The notes under the pieces: generated by a model
What the model saw: the letters and a program-made list of their open reading frames with translations, nothing else
Database searches by the model: none
Told to the model about the DNA's origin: nothing
Program-made: the position numbers and the translations under genes
Part shown: positions 1 through 7,688 of the stretch, piece by piece
Layout: each line of letters starts with the position of its first letter
Position numbering within the stretch: the stretch's first letter is position 1
Assembly (NCBI GenBank): GCA_023128195.1
Contig: JAGMEL010000187.1
Span: 1-19,838 of the forward strand
Length of the DNA stretch: 19,838 bases
Reading direction: 5' to 3'
DNA from: Caldifarciminota bacterium
GTDB lineage: Bacteria > Hydrothermota > Tepidihabitantia > SM23-42

Positions 1-1287
1 TTTTTATGGACAGCCCAGTATAAAATGGAGACCCTTTTTGAAAAGGGGTTTGACGCAGAGATTGAAGATGTAATATTCGATTCTTATGAAGAAGATGGCG
101 CAGTGAGGTTCTATCCGAAAATTGTTATACTCAAACACTTAGATGAAGCACTATCTCAAGGAGACTATAAATTTTATAAAAAAGAGGTGAGGCTCTTTAA
201 TGCTAAAGGTGCTGTAGTGAAAGATCTATGGTTTCCTTACCGGAGCCGAGTAAATTGCTCTAAGAAAGGTAATTATTTTTACGTCTGGACTATAGTTAGA
301 GAAAAACTTGAGCCTTATCATCCTTCAAAAATCCATGATACTGAAATAATAGAATCAAATTTCAGTGTTTATAATGATAGAGGTGAAATTGTATGGAGAC
401 AAAGTCCTTTCTCAGTGGATGCTGATAAGGTGCATTATTTGGTCATTTCACCAAAAGACGGATCATTATTTGAGTTTATTGACGAAGAAGTAGTAAATTT
501 TTATGATAATCGAGGGCTCAAATATTCAATAACACCTCAGGAGCTAAAGGGTTGCCAATTTGAATTTTTTGGATTTAACGATAATTACGAGCGTGGAATC
601 ATCTTAGCTCATAAACATCCTGAAAAATCATTTACAGGAAATGCCGAACCCACACTCTTTCTTGTTGATTCTCGTTTAAATCTTTTGTGGGAGAAACCCT
701 TAGATGAAGGTTTCTATTATCGTGCTGCGATTTCACCCTATAGCTCGTATGTTTATGCATCAGCCTATACATCACAATCTTTTAGTGGTTATTTGTATGA
801 TAAGAATGGTGAGTTATTGATGAAAATTACAAACGGAGCATACCCTATTGCATTCTCGTCTGATGAACGCTACCTGATAATTCAATCATTAAAGCCAATA
901 AAAGGTTTACGCTCAATAAGAGGGATTATGGTTATTGATATTAAGACGAAGAAAGTAGCATTACAAAAAGAATTAGAGGTCAATCGTTCTGAAGGCTTAA
1001 TTGCACCTGACAGAACCATGGCTCTTATTGAGCTCTCTTACCCGAAAGTCAATCAGAGTTTATCACGAGAAGAAGTTTCATCATTACGTATAGAAAGAAC
1101 TTCAGAGAAGATCAGTATTCTAAATAGTAAAGGTGTTGTTACGTATGAGACTGATGACTACAAATTGCTAAAAGATAAGGTTACTCTAAGTATCTTAAGT
1201 TGGGATGGTATTGAGTTGATTTTTGGAGTGACAAATAAGAAGTTTAATAAAATTGAAATCAACTCGGTTAGGTTCAAGGAGGAATAA
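1..1287 (+). CDS. Beta-propeller-like protein of unknown function, 5' partial
   Basis: The reading frame is open from the first base of the window through ATG 25 to TAA 1285-1287, with no ribosome site before that ATG, so the true start probably lies upstream. About 428 residues are visible. They form repeated short beta-strand modules of the type seen in WD40/PQQ-like propellers: segments such as LYDKNGELLMKI, VDSRLNLLWEKPL and VYNDRGEIVWRQ share a 'strand, D/N-x-x-G, strand, W/L' pattern, alternating with AISPYSSYVYASAY and IAFSSDERYLIIQ ('S-x-D-x-x-Y'). No catalytic motif and no sorting domain is visible. The gene ends 1 base before the next start, so it belongs to an operon with the two secreted peptidases that follow, and a role in binding or scaffolding at the cell envelope is possible. 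The function is not recognised. Confidence 0.75.
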   Translation, partial: FLWTAQYKMETLFEKGFDAEIEDVIFDSYEEDGAVRFYPKIVILKHLDEALSQGDYKFYKKEVRLFNAKGAVVKDLWFPYRSRVNCSKKGNYFYVWTIVREKLEPYHPSKIHDTEIIESNFSVYNDRGEIVWRQSPFSVDADKVHYLVISPKDGSLFEFIDEEVVNFYDNRGLKYSITPQELKGCQFEFFGFNDNYERGIILAHKHPEKSFTGNAEPTLFLVDSRLNLLWEKPLDEGFYYRAAISPYSSYVYASAYTSQSFSGYLYDKNGELLMKITNGAYPIAFSSDERYLIIQSLKPIKGLRSIRGIMVIDIKTKKVALQKELEVNRSEGLIAPDRTMALIELSYPKVNQSLSREEVSSLRIERTSEKISILNSKGVVTYETDDYKLLKDKVTLSILSWDGIELIFGVTNKKFNKIEINSVRFKEE

Positions 1288-1288
1288 A

Positions 1289-2140
1289 ATGAAGAAGCTC
1301 TACATATTATTAGTAATGGCAATGTGGGTCACAGTTGGGTATGCTCTTTATTGGCCAATAGTTTATGGCAGTTATGAGGAACAAAAAATAACTTCGAATT
1401 TTGGCGAATACCGCAGTACAGGGACCCATCATTTCCATGACGGTGTCGATCTTGAGCCTTATGCAGGTACAGTTCTTGGAACCTGGGTGTGGGGAGTTGA
1501 AAATGAATATATTTGGCAGATCAGTGAGAGCGGTCATTATCTCAAGACGTGGTGGCACGATTATCATCATATCAATCCAGAAAATGGTCTAAGTCCGAAC
1601 GATCCAGTTGATCCAACATGTCAGTTGGGCGAGATTGACTACAGCGGGGACCCACCACATCTACATTGGAATGCTCGTACATTAGCGTGCACACCACCAT
1701 CCACTGCAACTCATCCCATACATCCTTATCAAAATATTTGGTATAGACTTGATCCACTTATGTGGGATTTCTATAATCCTATAATACACGATGTTATTTT
1801 TACTGACGATGGTGATTACCAAACGACGCATGCTCCTAATCAACTTCCTGCAAACACTAATATTGATATAGTTGTAAAAGCCACAGATTGGCATCCGCAT
1901 CATGGTACAGGAGGTTATAATGATAATAACGGTGTCTATATGGTCGGTTACAATATTGATGCTCCGCCCACACAATTTAACATAAAGTTTGACTACAACG
2001 AGACAATAGGTGATTGGAATCTTAATTGTGTATATGATAACATACATTCTTCAACATCTCAGTACTGGTATGTTGTGACAAATACGATGACTCAGAATGG
2101 TTATTGGAACACCGGTAGTCCAGGTGCTCACCAGGTTTAA
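1289..2140 (+). CDS. Secreted M23 (LytM-type) peptidase, truncated by in-frame TAA
   Basis: The chosen start is ATG 1289, because AAGGAGG lies 5 bases upstream at 1277-1283; an in-frame ATG at 1253 has no ribosome site and lies inside the previous gene. Residues 1-19 look like a signal peptide (MKKLYILLVMAMWVTVGYA). A zinc metallopeptidase domain of the M23/LytM family follows: ITSNFGEYR, then the HxxxD pair H50 and D54 in HFHDGVDL, a YHH (92-94) where the family has its third active-site histidine, and the HxH pair H124/H126 in PPHLHW. All expected zinc ligands are present, so peptidoglycan or peptide hydrolysis is plausible. The frame stops at TAA 2138-2140 but continues open in the same frame to 2509, encoding a C-terminal sorting domain (separate entry). 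The product as read would be 283 residues and lack its secretion signal. It overlaps the ribosome-site region of the upstream gene's end, indicating cotranscription. Confidence 0.8.
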   Translation: MKKLYILLVMAMWVTVGYALYWPIVYGSYEEQKITSNFGEYRSTGTHHFHDGVDLEPYAGTVLGTWVWGVENEYIWQISESGHYLKTWWHDYHHINPENGLSPNDPVDPTCQLGEIDYSGDPPHLHWNARTLACTPPSTATHPIHPYQNIWYRLDPLMWDFYNPIIHDVIFTDDGDYQTTHAPNQLPANTNIDIVVKATDWHPHHGTGGYNDNNGVYMVGYNIDAPPTQFNIKFDYNETIGDWNLNCVYDNIHSSTSQYWYVVTNTMTQNGYWNTGSPGAHQV

Positions 2141-2509
2141 ATAAGAGTAGAAGATGAATGGGGCTCCTTTGTCCCTGCAATAATAAATATATACGTAACG
2201 ACAGGGATAGAAGAGAACACGCTTGAACCTGTTTACAAAACATGTTTAAATGCAATATCACCTAATCCAGTACGGGATAAGATAAAGTTAAATTATCAAA
2301 TTGCGAATCCGACTGCTACTAAGATTACAATCTTTGATTGCAGTGGAAGAATTGTGAAGAGTATAAAAATTAATGATGATCCTGGAAACCACACTGTTAT
2401 CTGGGATGGTGTTGATACACAGGGAAGAGAAGTGACAAACGGTTGCTATTTTGTTAAATTTGAGGCGGGCGATTATAAGGTCACTAAGAAATTTATAATA
2501 GTCAAGTAA
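2141..2509 (+). pseudogene. Orphaned T9SS-type sorting domain of the M23 peptidase
   Basis: This is the direct in-frame continuation of the M23 gene after TAA 2138-2140, codons 285-406, ending at TAA 2507-2509. It begins IRVEDEWGSFVP and contains the hallmarks of a Por/type IX secretion C-terminal domain from about residue 322: ISPNPVRDKIKLNYQI, then ITIFDCSGRIVKSIKI, then a FlgD-like turn WDGVDTQGREVTNG and a final YFVKFEAGDYKVTKKFIIVK. There is no new start codon or ribosome site just after the stop. The simplest reading is one gene of 406 codons with a recent nonsense change (one base from a Gln CAA or Lys AAA codon). A sequencing or assembly error, or stop-codon readthrough, are alternatives. 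No frameshift is needed, and the composition does not differ from its neighbours. Confidence 0.8.
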
Positions 2510-2519
2510 GGAGAAAAAA

Positions 2520-5500
2520 ATGAAGAAAAAAATTGGAATCTTTATCATTATTCTCACTACCCTGCTTGGTGCTGAAGAACTTGTGAAGACTGTAGATATC
2601 TCAACAAATGACCTCTTATTCGTAAAACAGAATGAATATGATTGTGTTACTATTCAGGGAGCAAAAGACAATTTTGAGATAGGTAGACCAAACTTACCTA
2701 TGAAGGTCATTCATTTAGTTATCCCGGATAATGCTGAGGTACAGGGTATTCAATTTATTTCAACTCCTGTTGAGCTCTCAGGTTTTTATAAAATTGACCC
2801 GGTCAAAAAACCGTTTTCTTTTGACGATGTTGAAATCGAACCAATGTTTCTCGATAGTTCACAGATCTATCCTCAGGAGATTGCAAAAATAAGTAATATC
2901 GGTTACTTTGCCGGTAACAAGATTGTCTCTGTTGTTATTTATCCATTACAGTATTTACCTGGGCAAGGAAAGCTTATTCTCAATAAAAATATCCAATTAA
3001 CAATAAAATATCATGGTTCTACGGTAAATGGTGTTACCAAACAGCGGGGGTTTGATAAATATAACAATAAGATTGAAAAGACAATAAAGAGATTCATTAA
3101 TAATCCTGAAAAACTTTTAATCCTGCCAAAAGAAACCTTACCACAAATTATTGAAGCTAAGAAATTCATGCCTATGGATGTACCATCAGAACAGGGCAGT
3201 TCGGTTGAATATGTTATTATTACGAGCGATGGGCTATCTTCTTCTTTTCAAACTTTGGCTGACTGGAAAATGGAAAAAGGTGTTCCTACGGTTATTAAAA
3301 CAACCTCCTGGATTGAAAGCCATTATAATGGCACTGATATTCAAGAGCGCATTAGGAATTTTATTAAGGATGCCTACCAGAAATGGGGCACCGAATATAT
3401 TCTGCTCGGTGGCGATGAAGGAGTTGTTCCTACGCGTATATCAACCTTGAATTTCTGTGGTCAACCAATAGGATTTATTCCAACGGATTTATATTATGCC
3501 TGTCTTGATGGTAATTGGAATGAAGATGGTGATGAGTACTTTGGTGAGGAAGAAGACTCGGTTGATCTTTATCCCGAAGTTTTTGTTGGTAGACTGCCAG
3601 TTAATGATAGTGATGAGGCAGATGTTTTGATAACAAAAATCATAAGTTATGAAACGGATCTGGCAAACGGATTTATAACCAAAGTACTTTTTTTGGGCGA
3701 AAACTTGGGCGCTTATCCAGGGGATGGCAAAGACCGTTGCGATTCGATTGCTGATTTTTATTTCCCTGAATACTATACAAAAACAAAGCTTTATGAATTT
3801 AATGGAAATGAAAACAGAAATACTGTGATAAGTGCATTAAATACTGGCCAGGGTATTGTCTATTTTCAGGGACATGGTAGCACTAACACTTTAGGTATCG
3901 GACCAGATTTGCTATATCATATTGATTTTGATACGCTGGCTAACGAAAATAAACCGTCATTATGGTACGGTGTAAGTTGTTATACTAATTGTTTTACTTG
4001 TGACTGTATTAATGAACACTTCATCAAAAATGCTTCCAAAGGAGGAGTTGTTTCTATTGCCTCGACGAGTAATGATTATCCGTTTGACAACTTTGAATTT
4101 GATAAGACATTCTTCGAGTTTCTTTTCGACCCAAGTTTTTATAACATCGGTGAAGTCCAAACTCTATCAAAAGCCTCACTCGTTGGCTCTTATTCACACT
4201 GGCATCCATATGTTACAGCAATGCACGGCAGAATGCTGCTTGGCGATCCTGAAATGCCGGTCTGGACCGAGGAGCCAGAGGTAACTTATGTTACTCATCC
4301 GCAATCAGTTGGTTTAGGACCAACAAACTTCATAGTTGAGGTAGAGACTGGAAACGATGCTGGAGAAAGAATTCCGTTACCTGATGCAAAGGTTTGTGTT
4401 AAAAAGGGCGATGAATTTCATGCATACGGTTACACCAATAGTCAAGGAGAAGTAAAGTTTAAAATTTGCCCTGAATCCAAAGGTGACATTTCTGTTGTCG
4501 TTACTAAACACAATTACGCAACAAACCAAGGAAATTGTGATGTTGAGCCAGACATTCCCTATGTTTCATATATGAATCACTCAGTAAATGATAGTCTTGG
4601 CAATGATAATGATATGTGCGATGCTGGCGAGGAAGTTTTTTTCAATATGACTTTACAAAATCAAGGTAGAGGTAGTGCTGATTTTGTCACGGCGAAACTT
4701 CGGACAACAAGCTCTTACATAACCATATTGGATTCTGTTGAAGGCTTTGGACGAATTGGCGGTGGTGAATCTGTTACTAAAAATAATGCTTATAGAATTT
4801 CAGTGGCAGCAAATACACCTGATCAAAGTGAAATAAATTTTACACTTGCAATTTCTGCGCTTCAGGGTAATTATAATGATATTTTTGAACTTGAAGTCTA
4901 TGCGCCACTCTTGAGTCATAGTGGGCATTCAATTTCAAAACTATCTGACAAAAAGGAAAGAGCATCTACTTACAAAATGAAATTGAAAGTGCGTAATGAT
5001 GATAGTGGTGAAGATAATGGCGTTTGGGCATCATTAGATTCTGATGATAGCAATGTTGCAATTACCAAAGACTCAATCTGGATCGGGACGATCAATGCAA
5101 GGACTGAAATCACAAGCAGTGATACATTCCTTTTTGAAACTTCAATACCGCTGGATTCAATATCAGATCTCAGGGTAGTCATAAATGATATATACGATCG
5201 TTCTGTTAGTGATACATTTGTAATTTCTACTCCTCCTTCTCCATACAATCTTACTTATCAGCCTTATCAGGATAAAATTTATCTGACCTGGCATGTTCTT
5301 CCAGCCCCTTTATATGGCTTCAATGTTTATCGTGGTGATTACGGGAAAGTAGCAAGTGTCAAGGTAAATGAGACTCCAATAACCAATGGTCGTTACTTTA
5401 CAGACTGCGATCTCACTCCTGGAACAAAATATTATTACGCGGTAACATCGATTGATTCATCAATGAATGAAAGTTCTTCTTCAATTGGTTTATTGGTGTC

Positions 5501-7088
5501 GACGAATCCGAAATTAAAGACTGGTTGGCCCAAAATCATGGAATTTGATGCTGATTTTTCATCGCCATTTGCCTGTGAACTTGATGTTACCTATCCAGGA
5601 CTTGAAATTGTATCGCTTGATCGCTTTGGAACCATATATGCCTGGCATTGCGATGGAACAGGTTATCTTTCGTCTGATGGTGTTTTTGCCCGAACTGGGA
5701 TGAGAAGCTGGACATCTCCTGCTGCGGCTGATATTGATTTAGATGGAGAAATGGAAATTGTATATATGGGTTCCCGCACTAACCCCGAGACGACCAAAGT
5801 ATTTGTCTACAAACAAGATGGTACACTCATGTGGTCTAAAGTAATTGCACTAAAATGGAGTATCTCATCACCATTAATCTGTCAATTCGATCAAGATCTT
5901 GAACTGGAGATTATTTCCGTACTCACAAATGGCGATATATATTCACTTGACCATACTGGAAGAATGGCATTTTTCGCTTCTTGTTCTGCAACGACCTTTT
6001 CATCACCTGCATTAGGCGATGTTAATGATAATGGTAAACCTGATATCTGGATTGGAACAAAGAATGGTATTTACGCATGGGATAATGATGGTAGCCCTAT
6101 ATCTCCTTTTATTGGTTGGCCTGACAGCAATTATCATGATTTTTCTTCAATCGTGATTGGTGACATTGCAGAAGCAGACATTGGCGATGAAATTGCGGCG
6201 GTTGACAGATGTTTATTTATAGCATACATTATAAATAAAGACGGCAATTGTGTTCAAGGCTGGCCAACTCACCTTTCCCTTTATGACCTTCTTGCATCTC
6301 CTTCATTAGCAAATTTAGACAGTGATAATGATCTGGAATTAATAATTAGCAGTGAGCCGGATGTTTTTGCCTTTAACAGCGATGCCTCTGTCTTAGATGG
6401 TTTTCCAGTCGATAGATTAGCTAACATCTGTTCTAACCCGGTTATCGTAGATCTTGATAATGATCAGGATTTTGAAATCATTGTCGGCTCAGGCGGAGAA
6501 GATAGCCGTTTTTATGGTTATCATCATAATGGTGAGCAGATTCTTGGTTTTCCAATTCCTATTGGTCAGGGTGCAACATCAACTCCCTTTGTAGGTGATA
6601 TTGACGGAGACGACAAATTAGAGATGATTGTATCCTGTCATGACTGCGGGGTTTATGTTTATGAACTTGATGATGCAATTGATTATCCTAATTGCACATC
6701 GTGGCCAACCTTTAGACATGATTTAATGCGAACCGGTAATTATTCGACTCAGGGAAGATTATCATCTGCGGTTGCTGGTGATAACCAATTTATTCCTCAA
6801 ACTACACTATTAAGAAATATCTACCCAATTCCTTTTACTAAAAATCTGAACCTACAAATTGATGTTGCTAAAGAATCAGATATTACCATAAATCTCTACA
6901 ATGTTGCCGGCATAAAAGTTAAGGATATTCACTTTGGAAAAATATCACCGGGAAGACATTCCCTGACATTGAGCAGGACCATGTTCAAAAGACATCTGGC
7001 AAACGGAGTTTACTTTGTTCGGATTATTGCAAAAGACGAAAATTCTGTAAATGACCTCGGAATTGTGAAGGTAATATACTGTAAATAG
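2520..7088 (+). CDS. Gingipain-like C25 cysteine protease with FN3, FG-GAP propeller and sorting domain
   Basis: A large predicted extracellular protease of 1522 residues. The start ATG 2520 follows AAGGAG (2508-2513), which overlaps the stop of the M23 frame, so translation is probably coupled. Order of domains: signal peptide (1-18, ending LLGA); a C25-type propeptide region (about 20-200); the catalytic domain (about 229-580) with YVIITSDGL, ILLGGDEGVVPTR and VFVGRLPV, catalytic His452 in QGHGST and catalytic Cys487 in YGVSCYTN (35 apart, close to gingipains); a beta-sandwich region (about 590-900); a fibronectin type III domain (about 905-995, ending TPGTKYYYAVTSID); a propeller (about 1000-1413) with eight repeats of the form SP-x-x-x-DID-x-DG-x-x-EI; and a T9SS type A-like sorting domain (about 1429-1522, IYPIPF ... 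LYNVAG ... LANGVYFVRI). Substrate is unknown. It closes the operon, with a strong hairpin 25 bases downstream. Confidence 0.9.
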   Translation: MKKKIGIFIIILTTLLGAEELVKTVDISTNDLLFVKQNEYDCVTIQGAKDNFEIGRPNLPMKVIHLVIPDNAEVQGIQFISTPVELSGFYKIDPVKKPFSFDDVEIEPMFLDSSQIYPQEIAKISNIGYFAGNKIVSVVIYPLQYLPGQGKLILNKNIQLTIKYHGSTVNGVTKQRGFDKYNNKIEKTIKRFINNPEKLLILPKETLPQIIEAKKFMPMDVPSEQGSSVEYVIITSDGLSSSFQTLADWKMEKGVPTVIKTTSWIESHYNGTDIQERIRNFIKDAYQKWGTEYILLGGDEGVVPTRISTLNFCGQPIGFIPTDLYYACLDGNWNEDGDEYFGEEEDSVDLYPEVFVGRLPVNDSDEADVLITKIISYETDLANGFITKVLFLGENLGAYPGDGKDRCDSIADFYFPEYYTKTKLYEFNGNENRNTVISALNTGQGIVYFQGHGSTNTLGIGPDLLYHIDFDTLANENKPSLWYGVSCYTNCFTCDCINEHFIKNASKGGVVSIASTSNDYPFDNFEFDKTFFEFLFDPSFYNIGEVQTLSKASLVGSYSHWHPYVTAMHGRMLLGDPEMPVWTEEPEVTYVTHPQSVGLGPTNFIVEVETGNDAGERIPLPDAKVCVKKGDEFHAYGYTNSQGEVKFKICPESKGDISVVVTKHNYATNQGNCDVEPDIPYVSYMNHSVNDSLGNDNDMCDAGEEVFFNMTLQNQGRGSADFVTAKLRTTSSYITILDSVEGFGRIGGGESVTKNNAYRISVAANTPDQSEINFTLAISALQGNYNDIFELEVYAPLLSHSGHSISKLSDKKERASTYKMKLKVRNDDSGEDNGVWASLDSDDSNVAITKDSIWIGTINARTEITSSDTFLFETSIPLDSISDLRVVINDIYDRSVSDTFVISTPPSPYNLTYQPYQDKIYLTWHVLPAPLYGFNVYRGDYGKVASVKVNETPITNGRYFTDCDLTPGTKYYYAVTSIDSSMNESSSSIGLLVSTNPKLKTGWPKIMEFDADFSSPFACELDVTYPGLEIVSLDRFGTIYAWHCDGTGYLSSDGVFARTGMRSWTSPAAADIDLDGEMEIVYMGSRTNPETTKVFVYKQDGTLMWSKVIALKWSISSPLICQFDQDLELEIISVLTNGDIYSLDHTGRMAFFASCSATTFSSPALGDVNDNGKPDIWIGTKNGIYAWDNDGSPISPFIGWPDSNYHDFSSIVIGDIAEADIGDEIAAVDRCLFIAYIINKDGNCVQGWPTHLSLYDLLASPSLANLDSDNDLELIISSEPDVFAFNSDASVLDGFPVDRLANICSNPVIVDLDNDQDFEIIVGSGGEDSRFYGYHHNGEQILGFPIPIGQGATSTPFVGDIDGDDKLEMIVSCHDCGVYVYELDDAIDYPNCTSWPTFRHDLMRTGNYSTQGRLSSAVAGDNQFIPQTTLLRNIYPIPFTKNLNLQIDVAKESDITINLYNVAGIKVKDIHFGKISPGRHSLTLSRTMFKRHLANGVYFVRIIAKDENSVNDLGIVKVIYCK

Positions 7089-7113
7089 TAAAATACCACT
7101 CTTTCTGAATCCA

Positions 7114-7162
7114 AATCTTTTTGGAGTAGCCTCAAAATAACTTGGGGCTACTCCAAAAGATT
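7114..7162 (+). terminator. Hairpin after the C25 protease gene, likely terminator
   Basis: Arms 7114-7135 and 7142-7162 pair almost perfectly (core TTGGAGTAGCC against GGCTACTCCAA, with one bulged T and one G-T pair) around a loop of about 6 bases. It starts 25 bases after the protease stop. The T-run on the descending side is weak (AAAAGATT), but the 5' arm provides a T/A-rich flank on either strand, so it could also act in the opposite direction. This is read from sequence only. Confidence 0.65.
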
Positions 7163-7290
7163 ATCAGGTTTTAATGCATGAAGGAAGTTGTGAAACTCAA
7201 AATAACAATCTTCAATGTAGAATGGGCGTATTCATTTTTTACTAAGAAAAGGGCAAAATATGATTATATTGAGAATCATGTTAATTATCC

Positions 7291-7318
7291 TTGACAGATT
7301 TCAAATTATATGTATAAT
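7291..7318 (+). promoter_or_regulatory. Consensus sigma-70 promoter
   Basis: TTGACA at 7291-7296, exactly 16 bases, then TATAAT at 7313-7318: both hexamers match consensus. The predicted start of transcription is near 7325, immediately before a large hairpin and the short ORF at 7443. Confidence 0.8.
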
Positions 7319-7334
7319 TACATAGGAAAAAGAG

Positions 7335-7397
7335 AAGGTATAATGACTTTAGAGAGGTCTTAGGCCTCTGTAAGTTGGTTATACCTTATTTGTTTTT
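7335..7397 (+). ncRNA. Candidate small RNA or attenuator: long hairpin plus U-tract
   Basis: Beginning about 10 bases after the predicted transcription start, AAGGTATAA (7335-7343) pairs with TTATACCTT (7379-7387). Inside it ACTT pairs with AAGT, and AGAGG (7353-7357) pairs with CCTCT (7365-7369) around a 7-base loop. The hairpin is followed directly by a T-rich run, TTATTTGTTTTT (7386-7397), the form of an intrinsic terminator. The result would be a transcript of about 70-75 nt, or an attenuator controlling the short ORF 45 bases further on. It resembles no RNA family I recognise. Confidence 0.45.
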
Positions 7398-7442
7398 AAA
7401 ATTTTGTATTGTCTAAAAATGTAATATAGAGAAGGAGGAATA

Positions 7443-7529
7443 ATGAAGGTAGATACCATGAAAAGATGTAGTGTTATTTTGCTCTTTATTCTCTGTATGC
7501 TTTTTGCAGCAGATCGGGTAACAATGTAG
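7443..7529 (+). CDS. 28-residue signal-peptide-like ORF, probable gene remnant
   Basis: ATG 7443 sits 4 bases after a perfect AAGGAGG (7432-7438) and encodes MKVDTMKRCSVILLFILCML followed by FAADRVTM and TAG (7527-7529). The charged start, hydrophobic core and FAA ending are those of a Sec signal peptide or a single membrane segment. The ribosome site and upstream promoter are as good as for any gene here, yet the protein stops right after the signal. This fits a secreted-protein gene whose body has been lost by frameshift or deletion: reading on in a different frame gives a short open stretch (NNVACRDLTTSSTPSPP) that soon runs into AT repeats. A genuine small membrane peptide is the alternative. 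Confidence 0.4.
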   Translation: MKVDTMKRCSVILLFILCMLFAADRVTM

Positions 7530-7532
7530 CAT

Positions 7533-7557
7533 GTAGAGATTTGACTACAAGCTCTAC
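7533..7557. repeat. Short inverted repeat between convergent units
   Basis: GTAGAG (7533-7538) pairs with CTCTAC (7552-7557), with an inner TTG/CAA pairing around ACTA. It lies just after the stop of the 28-codon ORF and before the 3' end of the dnaE-like gene on the other strand, so it could be a weak terminator or a scar of a mobile palindromic element. Confidence 0.4.
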
Positions 7558-7594
7558 CCCAAGTCCTCCAATTCAATCGAGGTGTTATTTTATA

Positions 7595-7634
7595 ATTTTA
7601 TCATTTTATCATTTTATCATTATATCATTATATA
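7595..7634. repeat. Five tandem 8-bp AT-rich units
   Basis: ATTTTATC occurs three times in a row (7595-7618), followed by ATTATATC and ATTATATA (7619-7634). This is a simple tandem array, prone to slippage, in the convergent gap before the dnaE-like gene's stop at 7689. The rest of 7635-7688 shows nothing recognisable. Confidence 0.75.
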
Positions 7635-7688
7635 ATATTCGAATGGGTTTATTATGAGAATTGATGGTGACTATTGTGAAGTTCTGAT

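Noticed and set aside
1253..1288. Earlier ATG for the M23 peptidase
   Set aside because: It lies inside the previous gene, lacks a ribosome site and would place charged residues before the signal peptide; ATG 1289 has AAGGAGG.
1310..2261. Minus-strand and alternate-frame open frames across the M23 gene
   Set aside because: They have no ribosome sites or family motifs and mirror the coding strand; the plus-frame motifs are decisive.
3960..5248. Open frames of 66-94 codons overlapping the C25 protease on either strand
   Set aside because: Shadow frames of a long gene with recognised catalytic and repeat motifs; no start signals.
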